In this document: positions 1 to 7,878 of the stretch, piece by piece
Numbering within the stretch: position 1 is the stretch's first letter
How the letters are laid out: the number at the start of each line of letters is the position of its first letter
Source of the DNA: Candidatus Fermentibacterota bacterium
Lineage (GTDB): Bacteria; JAFGKV01
Reading direction: 5' to 3'
Assembly (NCBI GenBank): GCA_030620115.1
Contig: JAUXFG010000023.1
Span: forward strand, 1 to 35,834
DNA length: 35,834 nt
The notes under the pieces: generated by a model
What the model saw: the letters and a program-made list of their open reading frames with translations, nothing else
Told to the model about the DNA's origin: nothing
The model's database searches: none
Made by a program: the position numbers and the translations under genes

Positions 1-1176
1 CCTGATATAGCGTGTCAGCAACCGGTCGCTACGTTCGAGCATGTGATCGAAGTCCTTCTTTCCTGCGACGTGTTTCTCAAGGAACGCTATTGAGTACCGT
101 CGGATAACCTCGAACTGCTCCTCGGTACCGCTCAACAGCCTCGTCATGCGGTTGACCACGAAGCGATTGTTGAACGAAAAATGACTTGCTCCCCTGATTT
201 CCAGAAAGTACTTCGGAGGCGACAGGTTCGTGTGAATCTTGCACGCAATCTCCGACATCGTTTCGCTGCCGCGCAGTTGGTTTTTCTCCCGTTCACCCAT
301 GAACAGCATTGAGGGAATCCGCACAGCGGCAAGCTCAGCCTCCCTGAACAGATACCCCCCGGCTCCAGTCGAAAACAGCAACACGGCCTTGACGCGGGGA
401 TCATGCCGCTCCTTGATCGTCCCGCAAAGCCCAAGCGCCGTGTAGCCTCCGAAGGAATGCCCACCAACGGCAACGCGATTGCTGTCGATGACCTCTCGGA
501 AGTCTTCGGAGGCAGCCATGCGGTCTATCACGAGCCTCATCTCATCCAGACGGTAAAGGTATTCGTCGCGATCCTCGGGATCGGAAGCGGCGATCTCCTT
601 GGCGTGTCGCCAGAGGCCCCTCCGGTTGAAATCCTCCGATTGGCCGGCTCGTATGCGAACGGCGGAATGCCTGTCGTGATGATCGGGAGCGGCGACAATC
701 CAGCCGCGAGCTGCGAGCCGCTCGGTGAAGAAAACCGCGCCAAGTCCGCTGCCCCCATACCCGTGCGAGAAGACCAGCGTGGGGTAGGGTCCACTCTCAG
801 CCAAAGGGACGGCATCGATGGCGACCTGGCCGTTGGTCGGCCCCCCATAGTTGTGTGACCTCGGCTCTGCCGCTGTCGGATACCAGAGAGCCACGGTAAG
901 GGTCTCCTCCTGCTCGTCCTTTCGGTACTTAAGATCGATGACTCTGTAACCCACATTAAAGAGCGGCTGGGTCCGCCGTTCTTCTGCATCCGCGCCCATG
1001 CCATCGCAACTGAGGACCCCCAAGACGAGGAAAACGCTGAGCAATCGCCCTATCAACGGAGGAGTACGCACAAGATCCGGCGCCTCTGAACGCTCTCCTG
1101 ACGTGCCATTCTGCACCAGCAGAATGGGAAGAACTATCCAGCCTGAAACCTGCTGAATCCCCGCCTCTGCCCTCAT
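1..1176 (-). CDS. Alpha/beta hydrolase (dienelactone hydrolase / PAF-acetylhydrolase-like), C-terminus cut by window edge
   Basis: The frame is open from an ATG at 1176 to the window edge (392 residues visible). The ATG follows a GGGAGG Shine-Dalgarno by 8 bases. A serine nucleophile elbow GGHSFGG (Ser about 241) and a histidine in RGASHFSF (His about 332) fit the alpha/beta hydrolase fold; YPTLVFSHGYGGSG near residue 131 is the oxyanion-hole strand. The third triad residue is not obvious. Two hydrophobic stretches precede the enzyme: WIVLPILLV and then LLSVFLVLGVLSC, the latter shaped like a lipobox. An alternative GTG start at 1071 would give a standard lipoprotein signal, so an envelope location is likely. 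The substrate is unknown; an ester or lactone is inferred from the family. It lies just downstream of a degenerate attC-like stretch and may be the last cassette or the flanking chromosome. Confidence 0.75.
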   Translation of the reverse strand, partial: MRAEAGIQQVSGWIVLPILLVQNGTSGERSEAPDLVRTPPLIGRLLSVFLVLGVLSCDGMGADAEERRTQPLFNVGYRVIDLKYRKDEQEETLTVALWYPTAAEPRSHNYGGPTNGQVAIDAVPLAESGPYPTLVFSHGYGGSGLGAVFFTERLAARGWIVAAPDHHDRHSAVRIRAGQSEDFNRRGLWRHAKEIAASDPEDRDEYLYRLDEMRLVIDRMAASEDFREVIDSNRVAVGGHSFGGYTALGLCGTIKERHDPRVKAVLLFSTGAGGYLFREAELAAVRIPSMLFMGEREKNQLRGSETMSEIACKIHTNLSPPKYFLEIRGASHFSFNNRFVVNRMTRLLSGTEEQFEVIRRYSIAFLEKHVAGKKDFDHMLERSDRLLTRYIR

Positions 1177-1224
1177 ACATCGTCCCTCCCGAGGCCCATC
1201 GCCCCGGAACAATTCCCATTCAAT

Positions 1225-1312
1225 CCCCAAGCGCTTCAGCGGCTCAGTTCAATCCGCCAGCCGGCGGACAAGGCGCTCTCACGCCCTGCGAATCCTTACT
1301 TCGTTTTAGGCG
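1225..1312 (-). other. Degenerate attC-like site interrupted by a 16-bp palindrome
   Basis: Read on the minus strand, it begins with GCCTAAAAC, which holds the kinase stop codon, and ends with GAGCCGCTGAAGCGCTTGGG, which resembles the right arm of the attC sites further along. A dispersed palindrome TCCGCCAGCCGGCGGA (1253-1268) sits in the middle. Position and arm similarity suggest a decayed recombination site; the outer boxes are imperfect, so this is tentative. Confidence 0.35.
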
Positions 1313-1794
1313 ACTACCGCTTTGACTATCTCATCGGCAACTGCACTCGGCGTCTTCTTGCTTGTGTCGATCTTTACCGAATCGAGTGTCAGAGTTTGTC
1401 TGAGTCGCTGCAGAGCGAGCTCACTATTCGTGCTGCGTGAACCATCCAACGAGAGACGGGACAATAGAGTAGGCTCATCACAAATCAGCGTGAACATGAG
1501 GAATTGAACCAATTCATCGCAAAGGCCGCGCAGAAGTCTTTCTACGATCGACTTATCATGGAGTACCCAAGTAAAAAGGACGAACGAGAATCCAGTCTCC
1601 AGAAACGAACGTAACACACTGCGAATATTCTGTTCAACCATGTTCTTTGTCGTTTCGTTGACAAGAAATGGATGCATCCGCCAGAGATCGTCGCCATCTA
1701 ACCAGACGCATTTATCCAAACGAGCAAGAAGCTCCTTGGCAACAACCGATTTTCCGACCGCAGGTGCACCACCTATGAATACAAGCTTGGTCAT
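1306..1794 (-). CDS. P-loop kinase-like NTPase
   Basis: 162 residues opening with an N-terminal Walker A motif GGAPAVGKS (about residues 8-16) right after the first beta strand, then WLDGDDLW, a DGDD-type acceptor or magnesium site as in small-molecule and RNA-repair kinases. This indicates a cytoplasmic nucleoside-triphosphate-dependent kinase of the AAA_33/zeta-toxin-like or shikimate-kinase-like group; the phosphorylated substrate cannot be read from sequence. The ATG at 1794 directly follows a short attC-like dyad, and the stop lies in the next attC-like box, the usual layout of a gene cassette. No antitoxin partner is adjacent, so a toxin role is not supported. Confidence 0.7.
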   Translation of the reverse strand: MTKLVFIGGAPAVGKSVVAKELLARLDKCVWLDGDDLWRMHPFLVNETTKNMVEQNIRSVLRSFLETGFSFVLFTWVLHDKSIVERLLRGLCDELVQFLMFTLICDEPTLLSRLSLDGSRSTNSELALQRLRQTLTLDSVKIDTSKKTPSAVADEIVKAVVA

Positions 1795-1817
1795 ATTGTC
1801 CAGTATATCCTCACGTC

Positions 1818-1859
1818 ACCTAACATCGACCTCAGCCGCTTGAGCCAGCGCCGTTAGGC
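1818..1859 (-). other. Short attC-like recombination site
   Basis: The outer boxes ACCTAAC (1818-1824) and GTTAGGC (1853-1859) match the RYYYAAC/GTTRRRY integron consensus and are inverted to each other. The 28-base interior contains CTCA/TGAG arms around AGCGGC. At 42 bp it is shorter than typical attC sites, so it may be a deleted one. It lies between the DUF4177-like gene and the kinase gene. Confidence 0.5.
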
Positions 1860-1975
1860 GGCAGTGAAGGTCGGTTGGATGAAATGGTTACACATATATT
1901 GCTCTTTTCCACATAAAGGATGGGTTGGCGATACAAGACCTGTCAATCTTGCGACCTAAGTCTTCAATCTTGCTA

Positions 1976-2119
1976 TTATTGATTCCTTTTGGGGCGTCGA
2001 AAATACAACCACCATACCCAACAGGCACATAACTCCCATCCATCTTCACCCATCTCCTTCATGATTTCCATTTCATTCCAAACAAAAGCAACTCTGCGCC
2101 GATACTCCCATTGAGTCAT
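1976..2119 (-). CDS. Small DUF4177-like protein
   Basis: 47 residues from the ATG at 2119, chosen over the longer 70-codon frame because GAGGAGAAAGAG immediately precedes it. The sequence begins MTQWEYRRRV, has a GEDGWELC core and ends in YFRRPKR. This is the pattern of DUF4177 proteins (KWEYKVV ... L..LG.EGWEL ... YYFKR). Their function is not known; I recall such short proteins as common cassette passengers. The charged, tryptophan-rich chain has no signal peptide and should be a small cytosolic fold. About 115 bases without a gene separate it from the next attC-like box. Confidence 0.65.
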   Translation of the reverse strand: MTQWEYRRRVAFVWNEMEIMKEMGEDGWELCACWVWWLYFRRPKRNQ

Positions 2120-2157
2120 CTCTCTTTCTCCTCTCTGATTCTTGAAATTTCTCCTGC

Positions 2158-2220
2158 GTCTATCGCCCAGCTTCCGCGGCGGTCGCAAGGCGGCCGGCAG
2201 TCTGCATGCTGTAGTTAGGC
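2158..2220 (-). other. attC-like site carrying the stop codon of the HsdR remnant
   Basis: On the plus strand GTCTATC (2158-2164, one base off consensus) and GTTAGGC (2214-2220) bound a GC-rich dyad with CAGC/GCTG and CCGCGGCGG/GGCGGCCGG arms. The TAA of the HsdR remnant (2217-2215) is the TAA inside GCCTAAC as read on the minus strand. The same stop-in-box arrangement occurs at the clear attC at 11016-11083. Confidence 0.5.
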
Positions 2221-3174
2221 CTCCTGCCTTCTATACGTAAGGCCGAACACAGTATCTGTCACCCAGCGCTTGAAGCCTTCATTGTCCATGAACTGCTTGA
2301 ACAGCTCGGTATCATCCTTCATCACCGACGTCATCACGCGAACCAGCGCCTTGTCGTGCTCGATTCGGGCATTCTGCTCGTCGGAGTTCTTCTGGGCGTT
2401 CTCGATGAACCGCCGCAGGTTGCCCGCACCGTCGTTCCAGCCCAGGTTGAATGGCAGGAACCACGACGCCTTGCCCTTCAGATGCGTGCAGAATTTCACC
2501 TGATGATCGTCCACTGCGAAGTGCACCACGCAGCGGCCGAACTCGAAGAGCTTCTCCCGCGGGTTGCGGTCCTTCTTGTACTGCCAAACCGCGTCCTCCA
2601 CCGTCTGTTTGGTGAGGCTGTTCTTCAGCTCGAAGGTTGCCACTGGTAGGCCGTTGATGAAAAGGCCCATATCAAGTGCGAGCCGTGTCTCATCGCGGCT
2701 GTAGCGCAGTTGCCGGGTGACCGAGAAGCGGTTAGCCTCGTAAAGCGTCTTCGCCTTCTCGTTGCCCGGCGACGGTGTGCCGTAGAAGAAGTCGAGATCG
2801 TGCGCCCCATGCTTGAGACCGTGGCGCAGCACGTCGATGCTCCCGCGTTTGTTGATCTCGCCTTGTAAGCGCGCCAGGAACTTGCGCCGCGTCGGGCCGT
2901 CTTCACCCAGCGCCAGCGCCTCGGCCACCTCCGGCTGTGTTTCGGTCAGAAAGGCTGAGAGCTGGGCCAGGTCAACGCAGTACTCGCGATCATAGTCGTT
3001 CGGGTTGCCACCGATCCAGCCTTCGCCTCCATAAGCGACGGGTGGATCAGCCACCATGCCTGGTTTTGGTGGGTCGCCCACTTTTGCCAAGGCTTCGGTG
3101 GGCAGGCAGGGGTGGCCGGTTAGCACTGTACATATGAGCCGTTCGAGGCCGCGTTCGGAGGTGTCGCTGGTCAT
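2215..3174 (-). CDS. Truncated type I restriction subunit R: N-terminal nuclease domain joined to an HsdR-like tail, helicase missing
   Basis: 319 residues from the ATG at 3174 (MTSDTSERGLE, the usual HsdR beginning); a TTG 45 bases upstream is less convincing. Residues 1 to about 235 match the HSDR_N nuclease domain: HDLDFFYGTPSPG, TRQLRYS, LDMGLFINGLPVATFELKN (PD-(D/E)XK core with FELK) and HFAVDDHQVKFCTHLKGK. After KASWFLPFNLGWNDGAGN a full HsdR continues into about 700 residues of helicase. Here it passes directly to RRFIENAQKNSDEQNARIEHD and ends FKRWVTDTVFGLTY, which I judge to be a C-terminal HsdR tail. No Walker A or DEAD-box motif is present. The frame is intact, so a stand-alone nuclease cannot be excluded; alone it would lack DNA translocation. 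The 240-base gap upstream holds a TTTGCTAAA/TTTAGCAAA dyad. Confidence 0.75.
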   Translation of the reverse strand: MTSDTSERGLERLICTVLTGHPCLPTEALAKVGDPPKPGMVADPPVAYGGEGWIGGNPNDYDREYCVDLAQLSAFLTETQPEVAEALALGEDGPTRRKFLARLQGEINKRGSIDVLRHGLKHGAHDLDFFYGTPSPGNEKAKTLYEANRFSVTRQLRYSRDETRLALDMGLFINGLPVATFELKNSLTKQTVEDAVWQYKKDRNPREKLFEFGRCVVHFAVDDHQVKFCTHLKGKASWFLPFNLGWNDGAGNLRRFIENAQKNSDEQNARIEHDKALVRVMTSVMKDDTELFKQFMDNEGFKRWVTDTVFGLTYRRQEA

Positions 3175-3414
3175 AATATGAGTTTCTTTCGCTGGGGAAC
3201 GACCATGGCCATCAAACAACCATCAAGTAACGCTCTCATGTACGCTCCACTCAAGCCTCCGGCGCCGCTCACGATGGCATTTGTTTGCTAAATCCTTTGC
3301 TATAAGGCCGGCATCCACCACGGTTTAGCAAAGGGCTAACGCCTTCTCCAACAAGGAGTTGCGGCGACTTCTTCGCGATTCTCGTTTGTTCTCGTGACCG
3401 ATTTCTTTGCTCAA

Positions 3415-5082
3415 TCACGGCGCCTCCGACAAGAACCACTCGGGATGTGACCGTGTGCCTCGGTTGACGATGCTGCCAGAACGGCGGAGTTCCTGCAGTA
3501 GGTTATGAACCTTATGCCGCTTCTGCTCGGGGGTGAGGCGGTCGGGCAGCTTTGATATGAGCGCGTCGTCCACGTTGCTCCGGCTTACCGGCCCATGCTC
3601 CTGTACCAGCGCCAGGATTAGGTCCAAGTAGTATTGCTTGTCGAAGCCGCGCTCGCGGATGTGTCGGCCCGTCTCGCCGGTCGCCCTAGCGACCGAACCC
3701 GCCACTATCAGGTTCGGATAGCGGCCCTCGACCAGGCCGACGGTCTTGAGGCGGCGGTGCTCGTCCCGACCGATTCGCTGACTCTTCTGCACCCTGTCGA
3801 GCAGCATCACCTGCGCGAGGTCAAGATCGGTCCGCTCCATCAGAAGGCGTGTGTAACGCTCGTCGAGGATCCGTCCGCTGATGCTCACCGCGACGCGCCT
3901 CGGCTCGGTCAGGTCGTAGTCTGGAAGGGGGAACGAACGCCGACGCTGCGTTTCGAACATGCGCTTGATCCCACCGCCCTGGGTGTCGGTCAAGTTCAGT
4001 TCGACCATCGCATCGGCCAGGAACGGGTTGCGGTATATGGCCTGCGGAGCATCCTGCCGGATCACCGTCTCGACATCGCCCGGAAGAAAGTCGCCGACAT
4101 TGGTCAGGAGTACCCGGTCGGGAAACTCGACCACGACGACGCGTCCGCACAGACCATAGTCCTGGTGTGCGATGCAGTTGTGCAGCGCCTCGCGGATCAC
4201 CCAAGGGTCGTACTGCGTAATCTCCTGGGGAAACAGCGTGCCGCTCGGCAGAGCACGCACCATCAGGTTGCGGATGCGCTTCTGCAGGCGGTCGCCCGCG
4301 AGCAGGAAGGGCGGACCGAAATGCTCGTAGTCCAGCTCGCGGTTGTCCTCGTCCTTCAGCACCCACGAGATCTTGGCCACCGCAGACGAGAGCAGCGTGG
4401 CGGACTCGGCGCGGCCGAGCAGGAGGAGCGAGGTGTGCGTCACCGCTCCTTGCTTCAGAACCCTGGCCTTGTTGAGGAAGGTGACGTCGTCCCACCCGGC
4501 CACATCGTCGGCCTGGCCCGGATGTTTGACGATGAACTGCTCCCGCGCTTTCGCCACGGCTTCTGGATCGAGGTCGGCCAACGAGGCGGACTCGCACACC
4601 TCCCCAGACCAGTCTCGTCCTCGCGTCCAAAGCGCCCTCGCCTTCTCGGGGTGTTTGCTCAACTCGGTCTTGCTTGAGCCAACACGGACGAACGCCGTGC
4701 CATAGAAGCTGATCGGCTGATCCCGAGCCGGACCGACCTCGAAGAAGACGACGCGACCATCGGGATGTTCAACAATGTGAGTCTCGAAGCCCGTGTTCGG
4801 GCGCAACCCCGCCGCGAGCCAGGGCAGCAGATCCTGGTTGCCCTTGGCCTTGACGGTGTAGGGATCGAATCGCGTGCCGACGACTTCGTGCGTTGCGTTG
4901 TCGATGCCGAACACCAGATAACCACGCGGTTGACCCCGCAGACAGGCTTCATTGGCAAGCGCGGACAGGTACTCTCCGAGAAGCTGGGGCTCGTGGTGGT
5001 TACGCTTGAACTCGAACCACTCCGTCTCTGTCGGCAGAGCGCGCAGGCGATCAATAAGCGCGATGTGCCCACTCTCGGTCAT
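3415..5082 (-). CDS. AlbA_2 (Schlafen-type) domain protein with HATPase_c_4-like ATP-binding domain
   Basis: 555 residues. The N-terminus shows the AlbA_2 hallmark TETEWFEFKRN (residues 18-28) and GYLVFGIDN. The middle shows the ATP-binding signature of COG2865 proteins: EALHNCIAHQDY (298-309) and DTQGGGIKRMFE (366-377). The C-terminal 100 residues look like winged-helix segments (LILALVQEHGPVSRSNVDDAL). Such proteins are frequent but poorly characterised accessories of type I restriction loci, thought to bind nucleic acid or regulate. The ATG overlaps the hsdS stop as ATGA, so translation is coupled. All motifs are intact. It lies between hsdS and the HsdR remnant, the common order in such loci. 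Confidence 0.85.
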   Translation of the reverse strand: MTESGHIALIDRLRALPTETEWFEFKRNHHEPQLLGEYLSALANEACLRGQPRGYLVFGIDNATHEVVGTRFDPYTVKAKGNQDLLPWLAAGLRPNTGFETHIVEHPDGRVVFFEVGPARDQPISFYGTAFVRVGSSKTELSKHPEKARALWTRGRDWSGEVCESASLADLDPEAVAKAREQFIVKHPGQADDVAGWDDVTFLNKARVLKQGAVTHTSLLLLGRAESATLLSSAVAKISWVLKDEDNRELDYEHFGPPFLLAGDRLQKRIRNLMVRALPSGTLFPQEITQYDPWVIREALHNCIAHQDYGLCGRVVVVEFPDRVLLTNVGDFLPGDVETVIRQDAPQAIYRNPFLADAMVELNLTDTQGGGIKRMFETQRRRSFPLPDYDLTEPRRVAVSISGRILDERYTRLLMERTDLDLAQVMLLDRVQKSQRIGRDEHRRLKTVGLVEGRYPNLIVAGSVARATGETGRHIRERGFDKQYYLDLILALVQEHGPVSRSNVDDALISKLPDRLTPEQKRHKVHNLLQELRRSGSIVNRGTRSHPEWFLSEAP

Positions 5083-6638
5083 GCCTCCATCTCCTTGGCA
5101 ACCCTGTCGAGATTGTCCGCCATGGCGTCACCGTCGTCCATGAGGTCATCGGTTTCGTCGGGCGGTTCTGGCTCGCCTGCCTGTGCGCCCGCCTGCGCGC
5201 CGCGCGTGGGCAGGTCGCACGCAGACAGGTCGGGTTCTTCGGGCAGATTGGCTACCGCCGCGCTCACGTCGAGTTTGCCGGTGACCACATCGGCAATCAG
5301 GCGGGTGCGGTATTCATGGAGGAGTTCGATTTCTGCCTGGACCCGCTTCACCCCGTCACTGATATTCTTCACCGCATCTTGGATTGCCTCGACGATCTTG
5401 TTCTGCTCTTCCAATGGCGGCGATAAGACTCTCCATGACCGAATGTGACGCTGGGCGATTTTCGGCATTGTTGCGCTTGATCCGCGCGCGTCTCGCTCGA
5501 TTTGCCTTCGGCCCAGTGGACTAAGCAGCTGGTACATCAAGAAGCTGCTGCAAAATAGCGTTGGTTTAGGTGTCAGTCGGTAGATCAAGTCGCAAATCAC
5601 TGTCTTCGGTCTAGCCCCCTGCACAATGCAGACATCACCAACGAGCTCGCGAGTATTCGACCGAGTCAACAGAAGATCCCCGTTCTTGATGTCAATGCCA
5701 TCGGGGACCTTTGTGAAGACCGGTATGGGTTTGATTGCCGTCGAGTCGAATACCCCTCGCTTCACGGATGACAAAGTAAGCACTGACCACTGATCCTGCG
5801 AAATCTCCCCTTCAGCCGCGACAGGACTCCACCCCTGGTCGATACGCCGCAGACAACGGCCGAGGAGCAGTTCCTCCCAATGCTCCGGAACGTCGCCGAG
5901 CCACTCGACACCGGAGGGCTTCATCAAGTGTGAAGGGCGAGGTGTGAGGTGTGAATACTCCTGACCATCTTCACCCTCTTCACCCTTCACCCTTCTCACT
6001 TCAAACTTCCCGATCACCAGACCGGAAATGATGGCCTGCTTCTGCTCCTCCAGCAGTCCGATCAGCTTCTGCTTGGCGCGGATGTAACGCCGGATCCGCG
6101 AGTCGATGTGATCGAGGAAGCGGACGATGGCGGTTTGTTCGGGGAGGGGGGGGAGGGGGAACGGTGCACAAAGAAACGAATCGTCCGTCAATTGAAGTCT
6201 GGAAGTCCAAACGCCTTTTGAGCGAACGCGAAGCTCCCAGTGGAAAGGAGTTGACCTGACAAGTTCATGAATGAACCTCGCATCGACGATTTCCTTCGGC
6301 CGATACACGCCGTACGCGGTGCTAATGATGCCGTGATACCTCGAGACTCCCAGACCCCGAGCCCAAGCCCACAGGCTATTGATAACGAGATCGCCCGGCC
6401 AACATAGCTTGTGCCCAACGTACGACTCAGCTTTGAACATCGTCACATTGGCAGAACGACGAGGCACAACTCCACGTTCTGAAGAGACCGTGAGAAGTTC
6501 TTCCTCTCCAGTTTCCGATCGAACGTCGATGCAGCGAAAGAGGTTTTTTCCTCGCCGCACCTCCCAATGCTCCGGAACCTCCCCTAACCACTCGACGCCG
6601 GAGTCCTTGTAGGTAGGGTATGGTTGCAGGTCCATCAT
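5079..6638 (-). CDS. hsdS: Type I restriction-modification specificity subunit S
   Basis: About 519 residues from ATG 6638, which overlaps the stop of the DUF1016 gene as ATGA; the frame stays open further upstream but without family similarity. Two target-recognition halves each open with the typical S-subunit phrase (SGVEWLGEVPEHWE near residue 12, SGVEWLGDVPEHWE near 245). Each is followed by a conserved helix region (PLPPLPEQTAIVRFLDHID; SPPLEEQNKIVEAI). HsdS sets the bipartite DNA target of the methylase/restriction complex. The central linker (about residues 213-238) is encoded by GTGAAGGGTGAAGAG-like simple repeats, which probably lengthened the spacer in frame. No HsdM partner is present in the window, so this subunit has no local methylase. 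Confidence 0.9.
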   Translation of the reverse strand: MMDLQPYPTYKDSGVEWLGEVPEHWEVRRGKNLFRCIDVRSETGEEELLTVSSERGVVPRRSANVTMFKAESYVGHKLCWPGDLVINSLWAWARGLGVSRYHGIISTAYGVYRPKEIVDARFIHELVRSTPFHWELRVRSKGVWTSRLQLTDDSFLCAPFPLPPLPEQTAIVRFLDHIDSRIRRYIRAKQKLIGLLEEQKQAIISGLVIGKFEVRRVKGEEGEDGQEYSHLTPRPSHLMKPSGVEWLGDVPEHWEELLLGRCLRRIDQGWSPVAAEGEISQDQWSVLTLSSVKRGVFDSTAIKPIPVFTKVPDGIDIKNGDLLLTRSNTRELVGDVCIVQGARPKTVICDLIYRLTPKPTLFCSSFLMYQLLSPLGRRQIERDARGSSATMPKIAQRHIRSWRVLSPPLEEQNKIVEAIQDAVKNISDGVKRVQAEIELLHEYRTRLIADVVTGKLDVSAAVANLPEEPDLSACDLPTRGAQAGAQAGEPEPPDETDDLMDDGDAMADNLDRVAKEMEA

Positions 6639-7708
6639 TCCGGCCCTCGGTTTTCCAGTCGTTTGCGGGACAACGCGATCGCGGTGTGGAGTTTTTGCTG
6701 CAAGACTTCTTTTGGAGGCAAGGCCGTGAGGTATTCGGCCACATGGATGCCTGACTTGTCCAGTTCCAGCAACTCGATCTGTTCCTGTTTCTTGCCGGCA
6801 CAAAGGATGATACCCAACGGCGCTTCCTCCTCCGACCGGCGCTCATTCTTATCCAGCCAGCGCAGGTAGAGTTCCATCCGGCCTTTGTATTCCGCCTTGA
6901 AGTCGCCCAGTTTTAGCTCGATGACGATCAGGCGCCTGAGTGGCCGGTGAAAGAAGAGCAGATCGATATAGAAATCGTCGTTATCAATCTGGATGCGTTT
7001 CTGACGGGCAAGGAAGGCGAACCCGCTTCCCAGTTCCAACAGAAAGTTCTCCATTTCACGCAGTATGGCGTCTTCGAGGTCTTTCTCCAGGTATCGGTCA
7101 TTCAGTCCCAGGAAGTCGAGAAAATAGGGGTCTCTGAAAACCAGGTCCGGCGTCATCCGGTCGGACTCGCGCAACTGCTCCAGTTCATACCGTGCTGTCT
7201 CATCGGGTTTTCTGGACAAGGCGGTGCGCTCATAAAGCATGGAGTCGATCTTCTTACGCAAAGTCCGCACGCTCCAACGCTCGACACGGCACATTTCGGT
7301 GTAGAAGTCGCGCTGAAGAGGTTTGTCCAGCGGAAGGAGTTCCCGGAAATGGGACCAACTCAATGTTTGCGACAGCGTGGCAATAATCGGTTCTTCCGGG
7401 AAGGCTTCGGCAAAGCGGACCATGCGGGTCAATGTCGAGTAACTGAAGCCACGACCATAGTCGCGGGTCAATTCTTGCGACAGCGTGGCAAGAATCTCTT
7501 TGCCGTATTCTGCTCGATCATGTCCGAGGATTTCTTCGTTTATCCGCTTACCGATGCGCCAATAGAGTATGGTCAAACCGGCATTGACGGTGGCCGCTAC
7601 GGCCGCTCGCGTTTCCTCGATCATGCCGCGGATATCGGCGAAGAGCTCAGGAACGCCGGGCTTCCGGAGGTTGTCCCGTGTGATCGGTCTGTTATCATCC
7701 CCACTCAT
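6635..7708 (-). CDS. DUF1016 (YhcG-type) PD-(D/E)XK nuclease-domain protein
   Basis: 357 residues, matching DUF1016 proteins over their usual length. The helical N-terminal half carries ILYWRIGKRINEE, GFSYSTLTRMVRFAEAFP and SWSHFRELLPL. The C-terminal PD-(D/E)XK core has DDFYIDLLFFH followed by RLIVIELKLGDF, then YKGRMELYLRWLD. The family is common in type I restriction loci, but its function is unresolved. The ATG at 7708 overlaps the end of the GxxExxY remnant as ATGA, and its stop overlaps hsdS, so the block is one translationally coupled transcript. Catalytic residues look intact. Confidence 0.88.
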   Translation of the reverse strand: MSGDDNRPITRDNLRKPGVPELFADIRGMIEETRAAVAATVNAGLTILYWRIGKRINEEILGHDRAEYGKEILATLSQELTRDYGRGFSYSTLTRMVRFAEAFPEEPIIATLSQTLSWSHFRELLPLDKPLQRDFYTEMCRVERWSVRTLRKKIDSMLYERTALSRKPDETARYELEQLRESDRMTPDLVFRDPYFLDFLGLNDRYLEKDLEDAILREMENFLLELGSGFAFLARQKRIQIDNDDFYIDLLFFHRPLRRLIVIELKLGDFKAEYKGRMELYLRWLDKNERRSEEEAPLGIILCAGKKQEQIELLELDKSGIHVAEYLTALPPKEVLQQKLHTAIALSRKRLENRGPE

Positions 7709-7878
7709 AGTAAGCCTCTTTCTTCCTGATTCACGCGAAGGCGCGAAGACGCGAAATCCTGATGGTTATTCACTACCCGTCTGATGCCCCCCTTGAAGAT
7801 CGCCGCACCGAAGTTGATGAGCAATCCGACAGGCAGGTTCAGGAGGCGCAAGTAGGTCAGCCAACCGTTCACAACATG
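7706..7878 (-). pseudogene. C-terminal remnant of a GxxExxY (PDDEXK_3) protein
   Basis: The minus-strand frame reads LTYLRLLNLPVGLLINFG, then AAIFKGGIRRVVNN, which is the conserved C-terminal end of GxxExxY proteins (about 120-130 residues when complete). It is extended by a tail encoded by the common CGCGAAGGCGCGAAGACGCG repeat. The nuclease core is missing. It is in the same frame as the GIY-YIG gene and separated from it only by that gene's TAG (7881-7879), so a deletion or recombination joined the two. Confidence 0.75.

Noticed and set aside
1322-1843. Antitoxin ORF opposite or beside the P-loop kinase
   Set aside because: Plus-strand frames there are antisense shadows; no helix-turn-helix or epsilon-like protein lies next to the kinase, so a zeta-type toxin pair is not supported.
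3285-3350. TTTGCTAAA/TTTAGCAAA dyad between the AlbA_2 gene and the HsdR remnant as an attC
   Set aside because: The boxes do not fit RYYYAAC/GTTRRRY and the interior lacks paired arms; it is better treated as an unexplained inverted repeat.
3634-4677. 347-codon plus-strand frame opposite the AlbA_2/HATPase gene
   Set aside because: It is antisense to a gene with clear family motifs; its translation (His/Arg/Val-rich) matches no domain and has no ribosome-binding site.
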